Positions 11,920 to 23,257 of a stretch of DNA of 64,000 nt are shown in pieces. A program made the position numbers and the translations under genes. Source of the DNA: Kalaharituber pfeilii (lineage: Eukaryota > Ascomycota > Pezizomycetes > Pezizales > Pezizaceae); contig WHUZ01000002.1 of assembly GCA_015179045.1 (NCBI GenBank), positions 1,426,001-1,490,000 on the forward strand, read 5' to 3'. Under the pieces are notes generated by a model. It was given only the letters and a program-made list of their open reading frames with translations, did not search any database and was not told the origin of the DNA. Within the stretch, counting starts at the first letter, position 1. The number at the start of each line of letters is the position of its first letter.

Positions 11920-12100
11920 CGAGGTGCTCCGGCTCTAACTCCCAGTTGATCATCACTAGAATTCTAACTCCCAAGAGATCATCGGTGGAACCGGAGCATC
12001 ACAGTCCATCTTATTTACTTTTAAGATGCTGGACAACCCTCTTACCCAGCTCAGAATCGAAACCAGAGCCCTCAATTCTATACCTCTCCATAGCGTTTGT
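11920..12100 (-). repeat. tRNA-SINE-like repeat, copy 2
   Basis: Read on minus, a tRNA-like head has TATAGAATTGAGGGCTCTGG and a B-box-like GGTTTCGATTCT (12064-12053). A tail with GATGCTCCGG and GATGATCTCTTGGGAGTTAG follows. The head resembles 30838-30970 and the tail matches 940-1040. RNA polymerase III-derived SINE is the simplest reading. Confidence 0.5.
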
Positions 12101-12129
12101 TGTTACCTCTATCACTAGAGGCAATGTAA

Positions 12130-13049
12130 GAGCTTAACTCCCCAACGTTGACGAAAAATGTGACTCTTCCAAATGGGAGAGAAAATCTTGCATTGGTTAC
12201 TAAATGGGGAAAACAATCAGCTGAACAGAACCAAAGGGAAAGTTTCTGGTGATGCTTAGAAATGAGCATATCAGCTGGAATCCAAACGTATCAATTGGTA
12301 TATCAGTCAAAACAGCAATATGACAAGAAAGATGTGTCGTCAGAATGGGAGTTGAGGGAGGCAGTTCGAGACTGAAAAGAAGGCATCAGCGGACACGTAA
12401 TAAAAGAAGCAAAGGAGTAGGAATGCATCTTAACTAGTACATACCCTTTGTGCACGAACTTTTGTTTTAACAGAATTAAAAATGCCCAGAGGCTCCCGGA
12501 GGAATAGACGGCAGATGGCACCTTTGGTGGGTTGTTACCTGTATTCCTTATCTCGTGACTCATGATTTGCTCCCATTGGAGTTTAGAGACACCTGAGAGG
12601 GAAAACAAATGTTTTTGGGAACATATATTGTACTCAAGGGCCTAAAGTCCCCTCCTCGTAAATCGTGTTACTCTGTATTCAATTTTTTTCTTTTTTGGAG
12701 ATTCTAAATGATTCAAACAGCTCATTTTACCCATTCAATGCTGATGCTTTCCTTTCTTTATATTATGTTTTTATCATATTTCTCAAGATTTTGATATATC
12801 TGAATTCATGTACCTCTCCAAACAAGAGGGGAGCTTTTCCAAATGCTTCACTGCCATAATACCATTCCCAACCTACCTACTCTATTCCTAAGTCTGGTGC
12901 CCATTTACCTTCCCTCCCTATCGCTACTGCTGCCATGAGGCAGGCATTATTCCACCCGCAGAACTTAACTTTTTTTCGTACTTTCCCATTACAGAAACAA
13001 ACACATCTAGGAAAATCTTACAACTCCAGTCGATGACCACTACAGCCCA
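12130..13049. other. Spacer between convergent CTR86 and IDP genes
   Basis: Only short frames without domains. A TC-rich strip at 12660-12860 probably belongs to 3' flanks. Nothing further recognised. Confidence 0.5.
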
Positions 13050-15289
13050 TTACAACTTTGCTGCCAACACCGCCTTCAATCTCCTATTGACTGCTTCCAT
13101 ATACTGCATCGTCGTTACATACGCATCCCTCTCTGTATTCCCACACGCCAGCGCTAAATCCTTCGTCATGATCCCATCCACCTCCACTGTGTCGACACAT
13201 GCGTTTTCTAGTGCCTCTGCAAACGTTACCACATCTGGCGTCTCGTCAAGCTTGCCACGCTGGATAAGACCTCGGGTCCAGGCAAAGATGGAAGCAATGG
13301 GGTTGGTAGAGGTCTCATTGCCCTTTTGCCACTCACGAAAATGGCGGGTGACTGTGCCATGGGCGGCTTCAGACTCGTATGTCTTACCGTCAGGAGTGGT
13401 AAGGACGGAGGTCATGAGGCCAAGTGAGCCAAAGCCTTGGGCAACGATGTCGGATTGGACATCACCATCATAGTCTATAATTTAGAAAAGATTAGCACAA
13501 GTGAGATGAAACAAGAGTGGGTTGACATGATAGGTAGGCACATACTCTTGAGGGCCATGATATAACCACCATTGGACTTGAGCATATAGGCAACCATATC
13601 ATCAATCTATACATACGTTTGAAGTCACTATCACTGCAATAAAGACTATATGGTGCAATCTTTCAGAAGGCTCTTACCAATCGATGCTCATACCAGATAC
13701 CCCTCTTCTCGAATTCAGCCCTGTACTGAGTGTCATAGATCTCCTGGAAGATATCCTTAAATCGCCCGTCATATTTCTTCAGAATAGTATTCTTTGTCGA
13801 CATGTATAGTGGCAAGCCTTTCAAAAGGGCCATCTTGAAGGAAGCATGAGCAAAGCCCTGAATAGACTCGTCTGTGTTGTACATCGACAGAGCAACTCCA
13901 GAATCCTGTGTATTGAGTAAGGCACATATCCACTCACAGTTAAACCAGAAGAGAATGCATAGCTTACCTTGTAATCAAAGACCTTGACCTTTTGTGGCTC
14001 TCCACCTGACTTGGGTGTGAAGACAAGCTCAAGAGTACCAGCTCCTGGGATGACAAGGTCCTTTGCCCGGTATTGATCACCATGGGCATGACGGCCAATG
14101 ATGATCGGCTGTTTCCAGTCTCGTACAAGACGAGGAATTCTGGGAATAACTATGGGCTCACGGAAAACCGTACCTCCAAGGACATTTCGGATAGCTTTAG
14201 GTCACGTGATCAGCAATCGACTTCCGAATTGGGTTCATGCAAACATACTCCCGTTCGGGCTCAGCCACATCTAACCGAACGTCAACACATGAGTTTATAA
14301 TGTTATTATGGAGTAGAATTTACCTGCTTCAAGTTGAACTCCTTAACTCGGGCTTCATCTGGAGTGATGGTGGCACATTTGACAGCGACAGAATACTTGA
14401 GAGTGGCCTTAGCTGCCTCAACTGTCACCTTATCCTCTGTCTTGTCTCGGGATTCAATACCCTATAATAGCGAGTTGACATTCCAAATTAGTTATTTAGG
14501 TTACTATTGATGAAGACTGTGGGAGTTAGTACCAAATCATAATATTTGAGGTCAATGTCCAGGTAGCTGCCTCGGATATCAGTATATGTGATTCACATCT
14601 TTCCCAAGGTGAATTCATAAATTTGAGTTGAAGGTTTAGTAGAAAAGCATTGGTAACGCACGGGTATATAAACTATGCAGAAATCTTAGTCAACCATGGG
14701 CATATGTTTAATATCGGCCAGTGACGTACCTTCTGCTTAATCATATCCCAGATGATCCTTGTCATCTCATCCCCATCCATCTCTGTGAAGCACAATAACA
14801 TCAATTGATAACAAATTCAATTAGTTAAACTGAATGACATGTGAAATATCATAGCTAGGTAGGGACAAGCATGGGGAAACGAGAATCAAGGGCTCTGAAA
14901 GAATTACCAACTATTGGATTCTTGACTTTGATTTTATTGACTATATAAGATATCAATCCATTAGCCCCTGAACCAATTCAAGATTCCATCCGCAAGCTAA
15001 TACAGAGCCCAATTTGCATATGCCACTGCTGCAAGACATAATAGAGGTCTTTGTAGGAATCTTTACATTCTTGTGACATTGTGGTAGCAAAATCTCGTGC
15101 AGTAATATAAGATATCGATGTATTAAAGCTGGAGACGAAAGGTGAGGATTGTGGAGAATGTCGGGTGACTGTCGATGATATAGATGTCACACGGGAAATA
15201 GGCTTTGAGGTGGAGGTGGAGTAGTAACTGCTTAGTGATGCTATTGGTACTGGTCTAGCACATCGGGCTATTCTAACAAAAGACGCCAT
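13050..15289 (-). CDS. IDP1: NADP-dependent isocitrate dehydrogenase, dual-targeted
   Basis: Eleven exons on minus: 15289-15067, 14940-14908, 14782-14730, 14672-14662, 14566-14533, 14461-14324, 14270-14249, 14194-13968, 13905-13678, 13606-13546, 13474-13050. They sum to 1455 nt (484 aa) in frame. Exons 4 (11 nt) and 7 (22 nt) are microexons whose inclusion is needed to read [15 protein letters not shown] and MWLSPNGTIRNVLGG. Homodimeric eukaryotic IDH motifs are all present: [62 protein letters not shown]. The reaction is isocitrate + NADP+ to 2-oxoglutarate + CO2 + NADPH. The first ~75 residues are Arg/Ser-rich without acidic residues ([20 protein letters not shown]), a mitochondrial presequence. 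A second ATG gives [16 protein letters not shown], the cytosolic-form start. The C-terminus is AKL, a PTS1-type peroxisomal signal. An upstream in-frame ATG at 15352 is less likely. Confidence 0.95.
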
Positions 15290-18076
15290 TGCCAGGTGGA
15301 GGGCAAATGCGAATACGGAAGCTGGATGGTATGGGGATTGCAAATCAAGCAAAGCACGAGACTACAAGACGTAGTTCGCAATGAGGTATGATGCAGCAGC
15401 GAGGAGTGACACAAACAATCAATCGGCCTGTGGCAGGGTTTCGATGTGAGATCTCACCTAACGGGAGGCGATATTGCTGATCACAGGGGGTACTGGCGGA
15501 TGGATGGAGGAAGCGCATATACTTGTTCGAGGAAGCGCTGAGGGAAGGGTGCTGAGGTGCTGCGAGAGAAGGATCCCCGCTGTGACGGTTATTAAACGAT
15601 CTATTTTTTTTCTTTCTTTTTCCAATCTTTTTCTTTTTTTTTCCCCTTCCCTTTTTTGTGCTCGTACTTTGACAGGGTGCATTTTCTTCCACTCAGCGCC
15701 CAGTCATCCGTCCGACGAGAGACTCGCGACCCCTCGGAGGAGAGAAAGGAACGTGAGCCTAGCCTGTGGGGGCATAGAGCGGAACGGCCTAGCAAAGCCG
15801 GACATACAGTATTTACCGGGGGCATATGTATGGGCTTCAGCTATCCACTATTGCACCGATGTTTACCACAAGCTAGTGTCTCATCTAATACGTTTTACAC
15901 TTCAATTGACCTGAAGTTGTTACTTTTCTTCATTTTCTAGCTTGCTAGCCTACTTCACTTCATACTGTACAGAGATCACAATGGCTTTTATCTTTCAAGG
16001 AAATGCGCCATCAAAACATCCAAACCGGCCTCTTTGTAGCGTGCAGCTCTCGCTATTCATATAACCAGTCCCCCATTCCCCATTCCCCATCCCAATCCCT
16101 CATTCCCCATTTCCCATCCCAATCCCTCATTCCCCATTCCCCATTCCCCATTCCCCATCCCAATCCCTCATTCCCCATCCCCCATTCCCCATCCCCATTC
16201 CCCATACCCAGCAACATCAAGCGCAAGCAAAATAGAAGAACCTAGGGAGGGCGTTGAAGGGACAGGAAACAATAAGGTAAAGTGCTCACGATACAACTCC
16301 GCCCAACCCTGTTTACTCCCTGCTGACAAAGCGGCTCGGAGCAAGCATCCCGTTACCCATGCACCCCCCCTCTCCTCCGTTCTATTCTTGCCGGAGGAGA
16401 GACTAGATTTGAAAATTCCACCCATAGTAAATGGAGAGGGGAAAAAAATAAATAAATAAACGGGTAATAAAGTACAACCCTGGCTTCACTCCCAACTTTT
16501 ACTTGTTTCTTTTTTTTCTTTTTTCCTTTCTTTTTTCCACCTTAATATGTTAGGTTGGTGAGCTTATGCATAGCACATTTCAAGACGGGTATCTACAAGT
16601 GGTTTGCTTCCTACTCAAGTCAGGATTGTAGGCCTCATGAGATTCTTGTTCCAAGCCACCGCGCATCAGTGCTACCGGGAGTAATAACAAGAGCCGCACA
16701 ACTTGACCTTCCATTTCCAACCATGTCCAGCTGCCAAAACTTGAGCGCACTTAACACCCGATTGTATAACAGTCTGCTATCATTCCCATCTTGCTGAAGC
16801 ATAGTCACCAACCTAACGGCATCATCACGCCTTTTTGCTGCGTCCCCCTCTCCAAGAACGTTCCCGGTGCTGACATACTTTCCGAAATACCAGCTACCTC
16901 ACTGCACATCCACCTTCTTCACGTTGAGAGGCTCTCCTCTCATGAAGGCATGCTGTCCTTCTCCAAAGGTGTTCTACTAAAATGCATTCCTATAATCTTC
17001 ATCTGTCGACAAAATGCCTCCGAACTCGTGGCCGCCTTCGCGAACCTACACGCAAAAGCGGTCACGGTTTAGGAATATGACAGAATGACCGAACTATGTG
17101 ACGAGGAAAGAGGAATCGACTCAGTTGCAGATATCATGGGGGTGAGCGTAAATGTGCTGTGAGCGCGGAGATGGAGACCGGGCTGTTAGGAGAGGTGTTT
17201 GAAGGGTATAGCAGGAGGATGCAGACTGGGACCAGTCGGTTGCGAGGCAAGAAGGAGGATGGCATTGCCACTAGGATGGGGCCAGCAGTCGCAGGGGTCG
17301 ATGCCGGGGTCGATTATGCGGGAAGAATAGAGATGGGATCGGGAAAATGGGAGTTGGATATAAAGTGTGGTAGGAAATTATGTGTGAAGGGCATGGAGTG
17401 GTTAGTGGGGGAGGGGAAGAAACTATTACTGAAGGAAGTAGATGCGTAAGGGGCAGTTGGAGGCGGGAAGATGGGGACGGGAGAAGATGAATTGAAGATG
17501 GGGTAGAGGGGCTGTAGTGAAGATAGGAGAAACAGGGACAGGGAGTATTATTCCGCTCTATCGCTACCGGCAGACTCAGGCTGTATTTTTATTTTTATTT
17601 TTTTCTTTTTAAAATAAAATTGTTATTTTTGTCTTCATATTATTTTCTTAATTTTGCGAAATAGGCACTTTTTGCAAGTATCCTTTATATTCTGGTTTTT
17701 GGACCAAAAGTAGGGCCCGCATGTCAGCCGAGGGAAAACAGAGAAATTGGGAAGGCCTGTCCCCGGGGAACGAGACTTACTGTCGCCATGCATGTTAGCC
17801 CTCTAAATAGTTTTTTTTTTTTCTCCCCTCTACCTCGCGTTTGTTATACTTTGAAGGTTGGTACTATACAATAAATAGTGCTTGTACATACAAATACAGT
17901 TAATATACCAACACAACCACATAAAAAAACATAAAAACACCAAGTTCCAATTATAACACAAAACAAAAGCAACAGAAAACCCAAAACAAGAAACCCACAC
18001 TTCAATCCCCTTGCTCCCTACCTTTCCCATTAGTATCTTTCTGTCCATACCCCTCCCCTCTAGAGACTAACCCTTA
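15290..18076. other. Spacer, IDP upstream region to YTM1 3' end
   Basis: Contains the IDP promoter side, T-rich strips near 15600-15660 and 16500-16540, and the minisatellite listed separately. Frames at 16555-16797, 16791-17072 and 17159-17449 (plus) have ATG starts but no recognisable domain. I leave them as unsupported. Confidence 0.45.
16066..16208 (+). repeat. (CCCCATT)n minisatellite
   Basis: About twenty copies of 6-8-nt CCCCATT / CCCAATCCCT variants, arranged as higher-order blocks (CATTCCCCATCCCAATCCCT repeated about four times). Contiguous units with no spacers, so not a CRISPR array. Confidence 0.85.
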
Positions 18077-19726
18077 CTATAACTTAACCTCCCCAGCCCC
18101 ACCAACCTTCCCTGCCTTCCCTCCATTCCCCCCCAAAACTGTCACTGCGTCCCCTCCTTGCCCCGCAACATCCACCCCCGTATTCACCTGCACCCTCTTG
18201 TCCTCCCCACCACTCACGATCCCTACTTCCGCACTCCACTCGACCCCAAACACCTTCCCGCCCTCCCCACTCTCCCTCTTGATCATGTACAGACTCCCTT
18301 GAGTTACCCAGCTCCCATCACCTGTTGCCGATGAAGAACCAATAGCTCTCACATCCCAAACCCTACAAAATCCGTCGTGGCCTGCCGAAACTAGCAAAAA
18401 CTCGCTCTTTGGCGACGGGGACAGCCCCACGACGGCGTTTGTATGTCCTCGAAGAGTGGCTTGCGAGACAGTGGTGGAGGATGCGCGGGGATCGTGCAGG
18501 GTGATATGGCGGGCTGACGAGCCGCAGGCGAGGAGTGACAGAGACGGGAGCGCGCAGAGGGATAGGATAGGATGTGAGGTGGTTCGGGTATCAATGATGG
18601 AGGTGGTGAGTAAGTCGTGAGTAAGTATAGCGTGGGACCACGTAGTGGAGTACGCAAATTGCGGGTCGTGAGGGTGGAATATAGTCGCTGAGGCGGGCTG
18701 CGGGGCGCTGTGGGTAGCTGTTGTCAAGCTTTGTTGGTATTGGGTTAGAATTGCAAGGGGGCCAAATTGTGGCAGATTTGAGGACGTGGTTTTGCGTTTC
18801 TTGGACTGCCGAGTAAGGAATTGTGGGATTGCGGAGGCTGGGGGGCATGAGTCGGGGTTGGTAGACCAGAGCCCAATGGTGCCGTCGGAGGAGGCGGTGA
18901 GGAATTGATTTTTCGAGGAAGAGACGGAAAGGGAGTTGATGGTGGATTTGTGGCCGTGGAATTCGGCAATGGGAGTTGCGGTACTGGTTATGGCGAAGTC
19001 ATCATCAGTGGAGTCGGTTTCGTCGTAACTCCAGAGGCGAACGGTGCGGTCAATGCTGCCGGTTAAAAAGTGCTTCTGGGAGATCCACCCGACTGTCTTG
19101 ATGGCACCAGAGTGGCCTGAAGCTTCAGCAAGGATGTCTCCGCTGGGAGACCAGATTCTGGCGATACCGTCAAACGAACCGGAGAGGATGCGGCTTTGGC
19201 CGGGGAGGAGGAGGGTGCCTTTGTTTCCTTGCCCGTCTGCGGGGGTAGAGATGGTAGCAACACTAGAAACCCAATCATCATGCTCAAAACTGGCAAGGTG
19301 CACGGGGGGTAGGACCGACCGGACGTATTCTAATGTCAGTGTCGTTTCCGATGACAGCCCATTTTGCGAAAGGTATTCATCTAACGTCGTTTGGAGGAAG
19401 ACGCCATCGATGAGGAAGTCAAATGGGGTGGGTTTCGAGGTGTCGAGGAGGTGGTTGACGATTTGTGAGAGGCCATAGCGTTTGAGTGATGTGGGAACAA
19501 GAAGGGGAGCGGATGAGACGGCAATGTCGGGATGTCGGGTGAAGAGCTTAATTTGGACCTGGGGCTGAGAGGTAGGAGCCTCAGCGGAGGCAGTGAGAGG
19601 GGTGAAAGATGCCATTGGGGAGGCAGCGGTGGGGGAAGGTTTGCGAGAGGGGCAGCAGGGAGATGGGAGGTCGAGGGCTGTTCCACGGGGGCTGAGGCTG
19701 CTGGAGCGAGAGGAAGCCAGCGCCAA
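18077..19726 (-). CDS. YTM1: Ribosome biogenesis WD-repeat protein Ytm1
   Basis: Single exon, 549 aa from the first ATG. An internal Met at residue 38 (start 19615) would give a 512-aa product closer to the family's usual N-terminus. The NLE domain follows (VQIKLFTRHPDIAVSSAPLL, YGLSQIVNHLL, FDFLIDGVFLQTTLDEYL), then seven-bladed WD40 repeats with ILSGSFDGIARIWS, FLTGSIDRTVRLWS, FLTASSDGTIGLWS, LVSAGHDGFCRVWDVR. This order (NLE then WD40) and ending match Ytm1/WDR12. In yeast Ytm1 forms the Nop7-Erb1-Ytm1 (PeBoW) complex needed for 60S maturation and is removed by Rea1 through the NLE domain. Nucleolar. The C-terminus is Gly-rich (GGKAGKVGGAGEVKL). Confidence 0.95.
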   Translation of the reverse strand: MALASSRSSSLSPRGTALDLPSPCCPSRKPSPTAASPMASFTPLTASAEAPTSQPQVQIKLFTRHPDIAVSSAPLLVPTSLKRYGLSQIVNHLLDTSKPTPFDFLIDGVFLQTTLDEYLSQNGLSSETTLTLEYVRSVLPPVHLASFEHDDWVSSVATISTPADGQGNKGTLLLPGQSRILSGSFDGIARIWSPSGDILAEASGHSGAIKTVGWISQKHFLTGSIDRTVRLWSYDETDSTDDDFAITSTATPIAEFHGHKSTINSLSVSSSKNQFLTASSDGTIGLWSTNPDSCPPASAIPQFLTRQSKKRKTTSSNLPQFGPLAILTQYQQSLTTATHSAPQPASATIFHPHDPQFAYSTTWSHAILTHDLLTTSIIDTRTTSHPILSLCALPSLSLLACGSSARHITLHDPRASSTTVSQATLRGHTNAVVGLSPSPKSEFLLVSAGHDGFCRVWDVRAIGSSSATGDGSWVTQGSLYMIKRESGEGGKVFGVEWSAEVGIVSGGEDKRVQVNTGVDVAGQGGDAVTVLGGNGGKAGKVGGAGEVKL

Positions 19727-19854
19727 GATTTACAAAGAATATTGACGCTAGTCTGGATATGCGCTAGTGGTAGCGCAAGGCGCTGTACGACTCTACTTAC
19801 ATGAAGGGCGGCCCAATGGAAAGGGCACGTGACCTTCTTTCATTACCGTAACAT

Positions 19855-20105
19855 TTAGCATGCGCAGTTGAGGGTAATTACAAGCTTAGTTGAAATTGCA
19901 GCAACAGACGCAGTAGCGGGGTAGTAGTTTAGACATTCTGAGAGTCGAACTCCGCAACAGGGATGCAGTTGAGTATATCACACTGTGTATGAGATGAGTT
20001 CAGCTGTGGCATGCAGGTAAGGGTAATTTTCACTGCATACAAGTTGAATTCAACGGCGGAGAGTCTGTTGAGGGTAAATTATCAAGCATGTGAGATCGCG
20101 CAGTG
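19855..20105 (+). repeat. Degenerate ~52-bp tandem repeat, locus C
   Basis: About five diverged units with GCAGTTGAGGGTAA, CACTGCATACAAG and GTTGAATTCAACGGCGGAGA blocks, same orientation as locus A. It lies in the shared upstream region of YTM1 and may overlap its promoter. Confidence 0.7.
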
Positions 20106-20629
20106 AAGAGGTAGTTTCTGGGGATGATAACACTAATTTCAGAGTATTCAGATGATAATATCACTTTAACGCCGAAACCACCCAACAAGCTCAATGTAGC
20201 TTATCTTGATACTGAGCTTCGAGGTTCCGTTGGGGCACTTAGATACCACTCGCAAAGGTGATGACTTGCTGTCGAAGCCGCAGGGCAACCGGCGAGAATT
20301 GTTTCATTGCTGCAAAACAGAAAACGCGCACTGAGGTGAACTTGAAATATGTCGGAAATAATTCCTCGATCAGACATCTTCGAAGTAAGTGCTATCATTG
20401 ATGTCACGGCTAGAAAATAAGGAATATCATACCAAGAGACCAGTAAACTCACCGTAGATGGACTGGAAATGAGAAAATATAGGCCTTTTGAGCCTCATTT
20501 ATCATTTCCACTTGCAGCCAGCCACGTTTGTATGCCTCCACAATACCATATTCATCAACATCTCTACCGATGATTGGGCAGGCTACGGCTTCTGTCACGC
20601 CCACGGGACTGCCTGACTGCCGATAAGCT

Positions 20630-20900
20630 TGCATAGCCACCTCTCCACAAGCTGACAAGCTAAGCCGAACAGATATGCCAAAGCTCACCGTTGCCGACAT
20701 GTCAAGGCCTGACGAGCCGTCCCAAGCCAGATTATTAGCCACTTGACACCTCACCGATGTAGCACTGATATCGGTACCGTATTCCCTATGTTGACTGACA
20801 CCTTCGCATTCCGTCTATGTCTCCCTGCCTTGCCCTTTCTTCGGATCTGTCTTGTTGATATTGCTATTATTTCCTATGTCAGTGGATCACATGGTTATAA
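20630..20900 (+). repeat. Dispersed repeat, pair with 39735-39990
   Basis: Shared anchors in the same order as at 39.8 kb: AGCTGACAAGCTAAGCCG, GATTATTAGCCACTTGACA, and a terminal GATATTGCTATTATTTCC then TATGTCAGTGGA. Spacing is similar. It could be a decayed LTR or the end of an unknown element. Confidence 0.45.
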
Positions 20901-20991
20901 GGGCCTGGAGCCCGCTCCTGTAGATGGTTCTTCTCTTCGCCCCTTGTCTTGTTGTTCAATAGATCCGTCTGGTTCCTGATCTTTCTCTACC

Positions 20992-21085
20992 TTCCTTCCG
21001 CCGCCGCCGAACCGCCGCCTCCGAACCACAACCGCCGTAGACTGCCGTAGCCGCCGTAGTCCGCCGAACTGCCGTCGTACCCATT
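20992..21085 (+). repeat. CCG-triplet-rich tract
   Basis: Imperfect CCGCCG(AA/TAG) triplets. The minus strand has a Gly/Tyr/Ser-rich frame (20987-21187) that I regard as compositional. Confidence 0.5.
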
Positions 21086-21333
21086 GGCAGGGCCATTGCC
21101 AGGTAGCTGTACAGAGCCACCCGCCTTCGGAACGTTACAGCTTCCTTCAATACTCAGGTTACATCCGTTTTTGGTTGCGGGGTTCATGATCTTTAGGAAA
21201 TGAGCAGCTCGTTAGAATGAACGTGGCCTTTTACTAGCTAATCATTTGTGGATAGAAATTCTATGATATCATTCAAGTGCAGGATACGACTGGAATAATG
21301 TTTTCTATGCTCTGTAAGTCAGGTCAGACAAAC

Positions 21334-21885
21334 TCAAATGTGAAGCTCCAGGAATACCCCACAAGTTCCGCGATAGTGACAAGATTTCTTCAGCGACTCC
21401 TCAGTGGCCGTCGCTAATAAGCCAAATCTGGTTGATGACTTCCTGATCGATTGTCGGGGCCTCCCCAAATGTTTAGTGAATTTTCGCCAAATTCTCCCAT
21501 CCTTGCTCGGCGAAACAGATCCCCAAGTTCGGATTTGCTTGTGAGCTGCTGCATCGGAAGGATATTCTTTGTGATCAATGGGAGCCGGCTTTTTAGAAGG
21601 TCCGAACGAGTTCCCGTTAGCCTGACTCTCAATGAAACCTACCCAAAATAGTTCGGCTTCGTAACTCTGCTGCGCTTCGGTGATTATCAGCACCACCTTC
21701 TTGTTAGTCCGAATATGTCCTCTCAATTGCTTCTGCAAGCTCTCGACTGAGGCACCACTGCCGACCCAAATATGATAGACAGGTTTTTAATTTGGTTGAA
21801 TTTCAAGAATGCAGTCAAATACCAATTCAGCAAGAGTGGTGGTTTTGCCTGAAGTAGGACATATCGTACATCTTGGGTTCTGAGG
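21334..21885 (-). pseudogene. P-loop NTPase relic
   Basis: Minus-strand read from about 21870: Walker A-like PTSGKTTTLAELV, an in-frame TAA about 20 codons later, then GSGASVESLQKQLRGHI and a Walker B-like KKVVLIITEAQQSYE, followed by FWVGFIES. The order A motif, SVESLQKQLR, then a hydrophobic stretch ending in EAQ resembles NTPase domains that I recall from large fungal families, including Crinkler-type proteins; that link is inference. The missing Walker B Asp (Thr instead), the internal stop and the lack of a start or downstream domain mark it as a decayed fragment. Confidence 0.5.
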
Positions 21886-22129
21886 AGCTAACCTCTTACA
21901 CTATCATCCTCCCTTTCAGCCTCGCTTTACCTCCGATGGAATTATATAACATTAAGTGTGCACGAAATATGTACAACGGTGATTGCAATGAACAATCAGA
22001 ATCTAGCCCAACTGTCATGTTTAAATGGCGACAAAATATTAATCATCTAAAGATAACAAAGCTGTACCTATCCCATGTGACCAAACGCCATAAAAAGTAA
22101 GAGATATAACAATATTGAATGGCAAAATT

Positions 22130-23257
22130 TTATAAAACCTCTCTCTGATTCCCTCTCTTTCTACTGGAATAAACATGGCCGTGGCTTGACGAGCTTCCCT
22201 CTTCCGCACGTGAGCTATTACTGCCAGCATATGCATTCCCGTCTGGTTTACGCTGCAAAAGTAACCTTCGAGCATCTTCATCATCTCTGACTGTCCGGGG
22301 AAAAGATTTCGGAAGTGGTATCTATAGCCGCATTAGGAGCTTGCTCGAGTATTCCATCAGCCTGAAATTCTCACCTCATATTGTACAAAATTATCAAATG
22401 GCTGCAAGCTTGTGAAAGGCGACCTTACGAATGCATTCAATTCATGAATCTACCATCATTGCAAGTCAGTCTTAATGCCTCATAATAACCAGCATAAGCT
22501 CTTACAAAAATCTGCGCATTCTCTCTTCCCAACACCTCCGCCACCATCTCCTCCGCCTGTCCAGCAGACCCCTCAAATCAACACTCTTCAGAATCCCAAG
22601 CACATATTCAATGAGGAACTCGGCATTGGTATTCGTCCATTCCCAAACTTGTAACTCTCTCCGAATCCACATTCGCGCTCGCGAAACTAGTTCCTCATCG
22701 GTATGGAAGTCTATTGGCTTAATATTGCGAAAACGGGATAACCTATTACTACCAACGTATAGGGACCGTAGTTTATGCTTGTAGACAAAGCGTCTCCGAT
22801 GAAGCGCCACATCCTCTGTAACTAGGGATGGAGAACGGCGGTGCCTGCGACGGCCATAACTTCGATTCCGGAGAGCAAGCTGTTCCGCGCCAACGGCAGT
22901 AGAGGGGCTGGAGATTTGGTTTACTGCGCACTTAGAGGACGAGAGAGGGGGTTCCACGATGTGCTTCTGGATTTTTCCGTTCTTCGTACATACAAGAAGC
23001 TCGCTGATAAGGGCATTGCAGAGCGGACAGCTTTGTCGTAGCTCCAACCAGTTGAGAATGCAGATGTAGTCAAATGAGTGGCGGCATGATGATGCGGTAC
23101 ATTTCTCCGAGATTGGATCCAGGCAAATCACACATTTTTCTGGCTCTTCTGGCTCATCATCGAGTATCTTGCGCTTTTCCTTCCCTTTGACTGTAGTCGA
23201 AGGCTCTCTTGGAACATGACACGGTGCTGGTAATGAGTGAGAAGCAAGTTCCACCAT
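22130..23257 (-). CDS. TOPORS-like RING E3 ligase, one frameshift
   Basis: Exons on minus: 23257-22506, 22449-22375, 22321-22130; about 339 aa if a one-base frame change is allowed. RING at ~residues 42-80: CVICLDPISEKC..CRHSF, DYICILNWLELRQSCPLC, with Asp where a fourth Cys/His ligand is usual. The C-terminal half has RRFVYKHKLRSLYVGSNRLS, RFRNIKPIDF, ARMWIRRELQVWEW and FLIEYVLGILKSVD, the layout of TOPORS-family ligases. At the CCCC run 22569-22572 the frame must shift by one to reach GSAGQAEEMVAEVLGRENAQ and exon 2 (FIHELNAFVRSPFTSLQPFD). Read literally, the ORF instead ends at 22502 (251 aa). Exon 1 is 752 nt, exactly one short of a whole number of codons. Likely nuclear ubiquitin ligase; substrate unknown. 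Confidence 0.8.

Noticed and set aside
16066..16208. Regular repeat array resembling CRISPR
   Set aside because: Units are 6-8 nt and contiguous, without unique spacers, in a eukaryotic genome. It is a minisatellite.
16555..17449. Possible small genes upstream of YTM1
   Set aside because: ATG-started frames of 80-96 codons without domains, splice continuity or recognisable homology.
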